NCBI GenBank assembly: GCA_016927095.1
Contig: JAFGNI010000560.1
Span: 1 to 10,058, forward strand
Reading direction: 5' to 3'
Length of the DNA stretch: 10,058 bases
From: Anaerolineae bacterium
GTDB lineage: Bacteria; Chloroflexota; Anaerolineae; B4-G1; SLSP01
The notes under the pieces were generated by a model. The model was not told the DNA's origin. It searched no databases and saw only the letters and a list, made by a program, of their open reading frames with translations. Both the position numbers and the translations under genes were made by a program. Of the stretch, positions 1-6,101 are shown one piece after another; within the stretch, counting starts at the first letter, position 1, and the number at the start of each line of letters is the position of its first letter.

Positions 1-27
1 GAATCCGACATACGGCAGGAGGTCTCG

Positions 28-1524
28 ATGGCAAAAGCTCTCTATCTTGGACTGGACGTTTCCACCACCGGCGCGAAGGCGCTGTTGGTCGATGGGACCG
101 GCGACGTCGTCGCTACCGCCACACAGCCGTTGCCGCTTTCGACACCCAGACCGCTCTGGTCCGAACAGGATCCCCACGATTGGTGGGATGGGATCGTGAC
201 CTCGATCCGGCAGGCGCTGGCTGCGGCGCGCGCCACCGGCGACGACGTCAAGGCCATCGGGCTCACCGGACAGATGCACGGGCTCACCCTGCTCGATGCA
301 GAGGGCGAGGTCCTGCGCCCCGCCATCCTCTGGAACGACCAGCGCACGGGCGCCCAGTGTGACGAGATCCGGGCCCGCATCGGCAAGGCGCGCTTCATCC
401 AGATCACGGGCAACGACGCCCTGCCGGGCTTCACCGCGCCCAAGATCCTCTGGGTCCAGGAGGAGGAGCCCGCGGTCTACGCCAAGGCGGCGCATATCCT
501 GCTGCCCAAGGATTACATCCGCTACAAGTTGACCGGCGCGTACGGGATGGACAAGGCCGGCGGCGCCGGCACGGTCCTCTTCGACGTCCGGGCGCGCGAT
601 TGGTCCGAGGAGGTGTTGGCGGCCCTCGACATCCCGCGCGACTGGCTGCCGCCCACCTACGAGGGTCCTGAGGTCTCGGGCACCGTGAGCGCCGCCGCCG
701 CCGAGCTGACCGGGCTCAAGGCGGGCACGCCCGTGGTGGGGGGTGGGGGAGATCAGGCGGCGGGCGCCGTGGGTGTGGGTGCCGTCGAGCCGGGCATCGT
801 GAGCCTGGTACTGGGCACCTCGGGTGTCGTCTTCGCGACGACGGGCGAGCCCTTCATCCAGCCGGAAGGGCTGTTGCACGCCTTCTGCCACGCGGTGCCG
901 GAGACTTGGCACCTGATGGGCGTGATGCTCTCGGCGGCGGGCAGCCTGCAATGGTACAAGGACACGCTGGCCCCCGACACCTCCTTTGACGACCTCCTTG
1001 CGCCCGCGGCCGAGGTCGAGCCGGGGGCCGAGGGCCTGCTCTTCCTGCCCTATCTCACCGGCGAGCGCACCCCATACCCTGACCCCCTGGCGCGGGCGAG
1101 CTTTGTGGGGCTGACGTTGCGCCATGGCAAGCCACAGATGACACGCGCTGTGCTGGAGGGCGTCGCCTTCGGGTTGCGCGACAGCATGGAATTGGTGAAG
1201 CAGGCGGGGCTGGGCCAGATCAAGCAGGTGCGGCTGACGGGCGGCGGCGCCCGCAGCGCGCTCTGGCGCCAGATCCTGGCGGACGTGCTGGGGGAGTCGC
1301 TGGTCACCGTGAACACCACCGAGGGCGCCGCCTTTGGCGCGGCGCTTTTGGCGGGCGTCGGCGCCGGGGCCTGGGCCAGCGTGCCCGAGGCCTGCAGCGC
1401 GGCGATCCGCGTCGTGGACCGTATCGAACCCCAGCCGTCGCACGTCCCGACGTATGACCGGCTCTATCCGCTCTATCGGGGGTTGTACCCGGCGCTGAAG
1501 CCGACGTTTGATCGGCTGGCGTAG
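28..1524 (+). CDS. xylB: Xylulokinase (FGGY carbohydrate kinase)
   Basis: Predicted cytoplasmic kinase that phosphorylates D-xylulose with ATP to D-xylulose 5-phosphate, feeding the pentose phosphate pathway. The 498-residue length fits the family (E. coli XylB is about 484). The N-terminus carries the phosphate-binding motif LGLDVSTTGAKALLVD (about residues 7-22). LTGQMHG (about 79-85) matches the sugar-contacting Met-His-Gly of XylB. GGGGDQAAG contains the probable catalytic base Asp242. LGTSGVV (262-268) and LTGGGARSALW (about 403-413) form the C-terminal nucleotide-binding part. The start is supported by AGGAGGT at 17-23, four bases before the ATG. No complete gene precedes it in the window, so it may be the last gene of a pentose operon. 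Other FGGY kinases are close relatives, but the MHG and DQAAG motifs favour xylulose over glycerol. The family call is firm and the substrate is likely. Confidence 0.95.
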   Translation: MAKALYLGLDVSTTGAKALLVDGTGDVVATATQPLPLSTPRPLWSEQDPHDWWDGIVTSIRQALAAARATGDDVKAIGLTGQMHGLTLLDAEGEVLRPAILWNDQRTGAQCDEIRARIGKARFIQITGNDALPGFTAPKILWVQEEEPAVYAKAAHILLPKDYIRYKLTGAYGMDKAGGAGTVLFDVRARDWSEEVLAALDIPRDWLPPTYEGPEVSGTVSAAAAELTGLKAGTPVVGGGGDQAAGAVGVGAVEPGIVSLVLGTSGVVFATTGEPFIQPEGLLHAFCHAVPETWHLMGVMLSAAGSLQWYKDTLAPDTSFDDLLAPAAEVEPGAEGLLFLPYLTGERTPYPDPLARASFVGLTLRHGKPQMTRAVLEGVAFGLRDSMELVKQAGLGQIKQVRLTGGGARSALWRQILADVLGESLVTVNTTEGAAFGAALLAGVGAGAWASVPEACSAAIRVVDRIEPQPSHVPTYDRLYPLYRGLYPALKPTFDRLA

Positions 1525-1801
1525 ATAACCGGAGCGCGAGCGTGTCCTGCCCCTCCCTCACCCGGTCTGACGAGAGGGCGAAGGGATTGGCGGACACCGG
1601 CTAGTGCTCGGCTGAGTTGGTTCGGGGTAACCGATTCGGCGCGCTCTTCTCAGGTGCTCTGGCGTTCCTTGACGTTATGGCTATAAAGCGACGCAGGGCG
1701 AGCGGTGTGGAGAGCAACACGACGGTTGGTAGGTCCTGTCCTGGGCGGTGATCCCGCCGCCTGGAGCTTTACGCCAGAGTCTCCCACGGCCCTGAAGTAG
1801 C
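1525..1801. other. Intergenic gap after xylulokinase, no gene seen
   Basis: No convincing gene lies here; short open frames on the minus strand are extensions of the antisense of xylB. The gap holds an imperfect GC-rich hairpin just after xylB (1542-1597), a small stem GGCGG/CCGCC (1744-1748 with 1754-1758), and a perfect 9-bp inverted repeat CTCTGGCGT (1657-1665) with ACGCCAGAG (1771-1779). An AT-rich island with TATAAA at 1682-1687 and TTGACG at 1669-1674 looks promoter-like, but the two boxes are only 7 bp apart. Confidence 0.5.
1542..1597 (+). terminator. Possible terminator hairpin downstream of xylB
   Basis: Nested inverted repeats begin 18 bases after the xylB stop: GTGTCC (1542-1547) pairs with GGACAC (1592-1597), CCC (1551-1553) with GGG (1583-1585), and CCCTC (1555-1559) with GAGGG (1574-1578). 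The stem is interrupted and no T-run follows, so this is not a textbook intrinsic terminator. It is the best candidate for ending the xylB transcript because a new promoter lies about 230 bp downstream. Confidence 0.3.
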
Positions 1802-1840
1802 GCACGCCGGCAGTCACCTTGACCTCCTTCGCCGGCGTGC
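1802..1840. repeat. Perfect 10-bp inverted repeat bracketing the -35 box (putative operator)
   Basis: GCACGCCGGC at 1802-1811 is the exact reverse complement of GCCGGCGTGC at 1831-1840, with a 19-bp spacer. The spacer contains the -35 hexamer TTGACC, and the right arm ends directly against the -10 hexamer at 1841. A protein bound to both arms would cover the RNA polymerase site, so an operator is the simplest reading. No T-run follows the right arm, which argues against a terminator. Arm identity is seen in the sequence; the operator role is inferred. Confidence 0.55.
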
Positions 1841-1846
1841 TATCCT
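1819..1846 (+). promoter_or_regulatory. Sigma70-type promoter of the SARP-like regulator gene
   Basis: TTGACC (1819-1824) matches the -35 consensus in five of six positions. TATCCT (1841-1846) is a reasonable -10, and the spacing is 16 bp. The expected transcript start falls around 1852-1855, at or after the ATG at 1851. That ATG is therefore unlikely to be used, and translation should begin at 1914. The same -10 heptamer TATCCTC recurs at 5640 in front of the small gene. Confidence 0.6.
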
Positions 1847-1913
1847 CGATATGCCGAATCTGTCATCTTATAGCGCTGCCCTGGCCCTCGGAAAGAGCAG
1901 GTCGAGGGAGTCT

Positions 1914-4900
1914 ATGTCCATCGGCCCGACGACCGTCACGCATACATCGACTGCGCCCGCTGGTCTGCGCGCGCGCCTTCTTGGAACGCCCAGCTTGGAG
2001 GTTCAGGGCAAAGTGCTTGACCTCCCCCGCCGCCAGGTGCGCGCCCTGCTCTTCCGTCTGGCGGCTGAAGGCGACCTTGTCCCACGCGAACAGCTTGCGT
2101 TCCTTTTCTGGCCCGACATCCCGGAGACAAAGGCCCGCCGCAAGCTCACGCACCTTCTATCACACCTCCGCCGCGCTCTACCGAACCCGAACCTCATCTT
2201 AACGATAGGTGACCGAGTGGGCCTAGACCCTCACCGCTCCACCTCCGACCTTGCCACCTTTGAGCGGTTGGCTGCGCGCGTGGACGATATCCCATCACTT
2301 CAGCGCGCTGCAGCGCTCTACCGCGGGTCGTTCCTTAGTGGTTTCTCGCTGCCGGAGAGCCCTGAGTACGAGGCATGGCTTCTCGTGCAGCAGCAGGCGT
2401 ACGAGGGACGCTATCTCGGTGTGCTCTCTGTCCTGATCGACGCTTATGCAGACTTGGGCGACCATGGAACGGCGATCGCTACTGCCCGCCTCTATCTCGC
2501 CACAGACGCGCTGGCCGAGGCCGTCCATCGACGGCTGATCCTGCTCTACGCCGCTGCGGGCGACCGCCCCGCGGCCCTCCGCCAGTTTGAGCGCTGCGCC
2601 GCAATCCTTGAACGCGAGCTTGGCGTGCGTCCGCTACCCGAGACCCGCGCGGCATACGAGAGTGTGCTGCAGCACCGCCCACCTCCTGTGACACGTACCC
2701 CGCGCGAATTGGTGTGGACGACGCTGCCCAGCCTCGCGGCGCCGCTGATCGGCCGCGATGTCGCGATGCAGGCGTTGCAGGAGGCCCTCGCCGACGCCGA
2801 GATGGGCCAGGGCTCCGTCGTTCTCGTCTCGGGGGAACCCGGCATCGGCAAGTCACGCCTGCTGGAGGCCTTCGCGACAAGAGCGCGGCGGCGCGCGCTG
2901 GTTTTGGCCGCGGCGGCAAGATCTGTGGCGCGCGCGCTGCCCTATCAGCCGGTTGCGGAGGCGATCCGGACGCTCACGACCTGGGAGCCCCTGACCACTC
3001 TCCTCCCGGTCTGGTTGGCCGAGGCGGCGCGCGTGCTGCCTGAGCTACGCCAGTTGCGTCCTGACCTGCCGATGCCCTTGCCGCTGGAGCCGCAGGAGGC
3101 GCGAACCCGGCTCCTTGAGGCTCTCTGCCGCCTCTTCCTGCACCTCGCAGATGGCCCGATGCCGCTGCTTCTCTGTCTGGATGACCTCCAGCGGGCTGAT
3201 AGTGCGACCCTCGATTGGCTGATCCACCTTGCCCCACGGATCGCAGACCGGCGGATGCTAATTGTCGCGACCTACCGCGATGACGATTCCGGACGCGTCG
3301 AGAGGCTGCGTCGTTCCCTCAGCCGTGTGGGCCGGCGCCGCGAGGTGCCTTTGTCGGGGTTGACCCGCGAAGACACGGCGGCGCTGGTTGGTCATGCCCT
3401 CGGCGCAGGTCTCGAGACCGACATGCTCTCCTCGCGGCTGTATCGTGCGACCGGCGGCAATCCTTTCTTTCTCCTGGAGACGCTGCGCGTGTTGGTCGAG
3501 GCAGGGCCGATCTCCGAAGGCCTCCCTGGCGCGGGCCGGGCCGAACCGCTCACCGGGACGGTATCTGACGCGTTGCCCCTTCCTGATAGTGTCCGAGAGG
3601 CAACCGAGGCGCGGCTGCGACGACTCAGCCCTGCGACGCGGCAGATCCTCGAGGCCGGCGCCATCCTGGCCGACGTCTTCGACTTCCCCACGGTGCAGCG
3701 CGTTGCCGGTCGGGGAGAAACTGAGGCCGCCGACGGACTCGAGGAGGCAGTGGCCCGGCAGCTGCTCGAGCCGGAGGGCGAGGGCTATCGCTTCCACCAC
3801 GCCCTCATCCAGCAGGCAGTGGCGGCGTCGCTGAGCCCGCTGCGACGCCACCTTCTCCACCGGCGCGCGGCCCGCACACTGGGACAGCGCGAACCGGCGG
3901 TAGCCGGGCGGATCGCCCATCACTTCGACTTGGGCGGCGAGGCGGAACAGGCACTCCATTATTACGAAAAGGCTGCGAACGCAGCGCAGACGCTGTTCGC
4001 CTGGGAGGAAGTCGAGGAGCTACAAGACCGGATGCTGGCGCTGCTCGACGCGCTCGATCCCGCGGGGGCCCGGGCGGACTACCGCACGCTGCGCGGGCGC
4101 ATCCTCACGGAGCGGGCGCATATCCGCTTCTTGCAGGGGCGGCTTGAGGCGCGTGACGCCGACCTGGCTGCCCTTACCGACCTGGCGGAGGCGACAGATG
4201 ACGACCCGCTGCGGCTTCTGACAGCGCTGCATAGAGTGCGCTATCATAACCTAAGCGGCGACTACGCCGCTGCTATCGCTGCAGCAGAGACAAACCTCCC
4301 CTTGGCCCAACATCTCGGTGATGCCGCTGCGGAGGCGCGCCTCCTGGCCTACGCCGGCTTCGCCCACTACTTCCTGGGACAACCCGAACCGGCTATTGCT
4401 GCGCTGGACGCCGCGATCGCGGCGGCGGGCGATGAGATGGATGCCCGGATGCGGGGCCGCATCTCCCATTTCCTGGGTTACGTCTATTACCATCTGGGTG
4501 ACTACCCGCGATCACTGAACTACCACTGCGAGGCCTACGGATGGGCGCGCAAGGTCGGCGATCAAAACCGCATCGCTTGGAACTTGATGGATGTGGGGTT
4601 CCTGCATCTGAAGCTGGGAGAGGTCGCCGAGGCACGAGACTGGCTGGTGCAGAGCTTGGCATTGGCGCGTCGGATCGCCGCGCGCCCCGCCGAGGCTTAT
4701 GCCCTGACGCTGCTTGCCGATTGGGAGCTCTACCGCGGGAGCTACGTCGCAGCGCTGAATGGGTATCAGGAATCTCTGGCGCTACAAGAGGCAGTGGGCA
4801 GCCAACACGGGATCCTTGCTGCGGAGGATGGGGTAGCCTTTGCGCGCTATCACCTGGGCGACCTGGACGCTGCCCGAGACGCTTTCTGCCAAGCGCTTGA

Positions 4901-5489
4901 CCGGGCTCGCGCGATCTCACACCAACGTCATATGGCGCAGGCCCTCATCGGGCTCGCACTCGTCGAACTGGATCTCTCTGACCTCCTCCGAAAGACCGGA
5001 GGCCCCCTCCACCCGAATCACCTGCTGGACGAGGCGCTGAGCTTAGCGCGCGCGAGCCGCTGTGCGGAGAACGAGGCAATGGCGCTGGTCGTTTGGGCGC
5101 GGCTTCGTCGCCGGCAGGGCGACCCCGCCGCAGCGCTCCAATATGCCCGGCAGGCCACAAAGTTTGCGACAGACCACGATCTGCCAGCCTGCGTTGCCTG
5201 TGCCGAGGTTGAGGTCGGTCGCGCCCTCTTGAGCCTTGGCGAGTCCGAGGCCGCCTGTGGCCACACGACCCGCGCCCTGGCGCTCTTACCGCGCGCCCAC
5301 GAAGGCTGGATGGGCACGGAGGAGATCCACCGTGCCCACGCCGAGACGCTGCAGGCCCTGGGCAGCGCTAATGAGGCGCATGCGCAGGCGGAACTTGCCG
5401 AGGGTCTCATTCACGCCAAAGCCGACCGCATCGCCGATCCCGCGCTGCGCCGCCGCTACCTCCGCTGGGTGAATCGCGTCTCGCGCTGA
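1914..5489 (+). CDS. SARP-type regulator: winged helix, BTAD, AAA/STAND ATPase, TPR
   Basis: Large cytoplasmic transcriptional activator of the AfsR/SARP style, 1191 residues from the start chosen here. Residues about 17-110 form an OmpR/SARP-like winged helix (LLGTPSLEV, RRQVRALLFRLAAEG, LTHLLSHLRRAL). Residues about 112-255 are a bacterial transcriptional activation domain (DLATFERL, LYRGSFLSGF, ERELGVRPLPET). An ATPase follows, with Walker A GEPGIGKS (307-314), Walker B LLLCLDDLQRAD (418-429) and GGNPFFLLE (514-522). From about 665 to the end the protein is helical with TPR-like repeats (ALHYYEKAANAA, HYFLGQPEPAIAALDAAI). No C-terminal LuxR helix-turn-helix is visible, so it is not a LAL-type MalT relative. 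An in-frame ATG at 1851 would add 21 residues. The ATG at 1914 is preferred because GAGGGAG lies at 1904-1910 and the -10 box at 1841-1846 would put the transcript start past 1851. The inducing signal is unknown. Its likely targets are its own promoter and the repeat-bearing promoter at 5612-5645. Confidence 0.9.
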   Translation: MSIGPTTVTHTSTAPAGLRARLLGTPSLEVQGKVLDLPRRQVRALLFRLAAEGDLVPREQLAFLFWPDIPETKARRKLTHLLSHLRRALPNPNLILTIGDRVGLDPHRSTSDLATFERLAARVDDIPSLQRAAALYRGSFLSGFSLPESPEYEAWLLVQQQAYEGRYLGVLSVLIDAYADLGDHGTAIATARLYLATDALAEAVHRRLILLYAAAGDRPAALRQFERCAAILERELGVRPLPETRAAYESVLQHRPPPVTRTPRELVWTTLPSLAAPLIGRDVAMQALQEALADAEMGQGSVVLVSGEPGIGKSRLLEAFATRARRRALVLAAAARSVARALPYQPVAEAIRTLTTWEPLTTLLPVWLAEAARVLPELRQLRPDLPMPLPLEPQEARTRLLEALCRLFLHLADGPMPLLLCLDDLQRADSATLDWLIHLAPRIADRRMLIVATYRDDDSGRVERLRRSLSRVGRRREVPLSGLTREDTAALVGHALGAGLETDMLSSRLYRATGGNPFFLLETLRVLVEAGPISEGLPGAGRAEPLTGTVSDALPLPDSVREATEARLRRLSPATRQILEAGAILADVFDFPTVQRVAGRGETEAADGLEEAVARQLLEPEGEGYRFHHALIQQAVAASLSPLRRHLLHRRAARTLGQREPAVAGRIAHHFDLGGEAEQALHYYEKAANAAQTLFAWEEVEELQDRMLALLDALDPAGARADYRTLRGRILTERAHIRFLQGRLEARDADLAALTDLAEATDDDPLRLLTALHRVRYHNLSGDYAAAIAAAETNLPLAQHLGDAAAEARLLAYAGFAHYFLGQPEPAIAALDAAIAAAGDEMDARMRGRISHFLGYVYYHLGDYPRSLNYHCEAYGWARKVGDQNRIAWNLMDVGFLHLKLGEVAEARDWLVQSLALARRIAARPAEAYALTLLADWELYRGSYVAALNGYQESLALQEAVGSQHGILAAEDGVAFARYHLGDLDAARDAFCQALDRARAISHQRHMAQALIGLALVELDLSDLLRKTGGPLHPNHLLDEALSLARASRCAENEAMALVVWARLRRRQGDPAAALQYARQATKFATDHDLPACVACAEVEVGRALLSLGESEAACGHTTRALALLPRAHEGWMGTEEIHRAHAETLQALGSANEAHAQAELAEGLIHAKADRIADPALRRRYLRWVNRVSR

Positions 5490-5611
5490 GTGAAGCGCGC
5501 CGGCAAAGCACCCGATCGCGAGGGGGTCGCCACTCCGACGCTTACGATTCCCCCGATCCTCGGAGCAGGCCCCCCGAAGGGCTAAGGTATGCGGTCCGAT
5601 ACGCCTTTCCC
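5490..5611. other. Post-regulator region with competing hairpins
   Basis: Two inverted repeats interleave. GGGGG (5522-5526) can pair with CCCCC (5550-5554), extended by GATC at 5514-5517 and 5555-5558. CTCCGA (5533-5538) can pair with TCGGAG (5560-5565). They cannot both form as simple hairpins, which is an attenuator-like or pseudoknot topology. A short GCCC/GGGC stem (5569-5572 with 5579-5582) follows. No T-run is present, so this is at best a weak terminator of the regulator transcript. Confidence 0.3.
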
Positions 5612-5645
5612 TGTAGACACTTTGTGGACACCCCCATGTTATCCT
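5612..5645 (+). promoter_or_regulatory. SARP-type promoter: 11-bp-spaced direct repeats 8 bp upstream of the -10 box
   Basis: TGTAGACAC (5612-5620) and TGTGGACAC (5623-5631) differ at one base and are offset by 11 bp, one helical turn. The core heptamers are TAGACAC and TGGACAC. The second repeat ends 8 bp before the -10 hexamer TATCCT (5640-5645). No good -35 exists at the right distance. SARP activators such as AfsR, ActII-ORF4 and DnrI are known to bind heptameric direct repeats with 11-bp periodicity whose last copy lies 8 bp upstream of the -10. A gene for such a regulator ends 122 bp upstream. Geometry is seen directly; that this regulator binds here is inferred. Confidence 0.6.
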
Positions 5646-5687
5646 CCAAGTGTAGTGCTCCAACCACGTAGGCTCTGGGAGGTCCCT

Positions 5688-5897
5688 ATGTCGGGATCGC
5701 TCGAATACGCATCCTATCTCATCCGGCTCTGGCGAGAGGTCGACCAGGATCCATCGGTCGTGCGCGGCAGCTGGCACAGCGAGATTGAGCACATCCAGAC
5801 TGGCGAGCATCGGTCCTTCGATACGCTTGAGGAGCTACTGAGCTTCCTGCGCCAGGCGGCCCTTGATCCGACCGCTCGCTCACAGGAGATCGTCTAG
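5688..5897 (+). CDS. Small conserved-looking protein, 69 aa, unknown function
   Basis: Short acidic soluble protein, no signal peptide and no membrane segment. The start at 5688 is chosen because GGGAGG at 5677-5682 sits five bases before the ATG and the predicted promoter (-10 at 5640-5645) would start transcription near 5652. The longer open frame from 5589 therefore begins upstream of the transcript. The sequence has an N-terminal helix-like stretch (SLEYASYLIRLWREV), a middle part with WHSEIEHIQTGEHRSF that reads like two beta strands, and a C-terminal helix (DTLEELLSFLRQAA). From memory, small proteins with a YLIRLW start and an F-x-LEELLxFL end occur next to BTAD regulators in Chloroflexota; that recollection is unverified. 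It sits between the regulator and the secreted protease and is probably expressed from the SARP-type promoter. No biochemical function can be assigned. Confidence 0.75.
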   Translation: MSGSLEYASYLIRLWREVDQDPSVVRGSWHSEIEHIQTGEHRSFDTLEELLSFLRQAALDPTARSQEIV

Positions 5898-5905
5898 CAC
5901 CGCTT

Positions 5906-5919
5906 CCCCGACGTCGGGG
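5906..5919. repeat. Perfect 14-bp palindrome after the small gene
   Basis: CCCCGAC (5906-5912) is followed directly by its reverse complement GTCGGGG (5913-5919), starting 8 bases after the small gene's stop. As DNA it is a dyad-symmetric protein site. As RNA it can form CCCCG/CGGGG with an ACGT loop. No T-run follows, so it is not an evident intrinsic terminator. It could be an operator, an mRNA-stability or attenuation hairpin between the small gene and the protease, or chance in GC-rich DNA. Confidence 0.4.
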
Positions 5920-6101
5920 CCGCCCTGTCGCCACGGGCTGAAGACCTACGGAGAGGAGACGCGGACAATGAAATCTATGGCAACGAGTACTCGGCGATTG
6001 GTTGCACGCCTTACAGTGAGCGCGACTGGGCCTTCGTCGGCGGCTACCCCGAGGAGGTCTTTCCGTGTCCAAAGAGCTCAGTGTTTGCTAAGGAGGATGC
6101 G

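Noticed and set aside
42..443. 133-codon minus-strand open frame inside xylB
   Set aside because: It is antisense to conserved xylulokinase motifs, with a Ser/Pro/Arg-rich translation and no ribosome site evidence.
1669..1687. TTGACG and TATAAA as a promoter in the gap after xylB
   Set aside because: The boxes are only 7 bp apart, far from the 16-18 bp needed, and no good partner box exists for either at proper spacing.
1802..1840. Inverted repeat as an intrinsic terminator of xylB
   Set aside because: It is about 280 bp beyond the stop, has a 19-base loop and no T-run, and overlaps a better-supported promoter.
3258..3959. 233-codon minus-strand open frame inside the regulator gene
   Set aside because: It covers the region antisense to the ATPase domain of the regulator and has no motif of its own; it follows from high G+C in the sense codons.
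5589..5687. 33-residue upstream extension of the small gene
   Set aside because: It would start upstream of and include the predicted promoter and repeats, while a well-placed ribosome site precedes ATG 5688.
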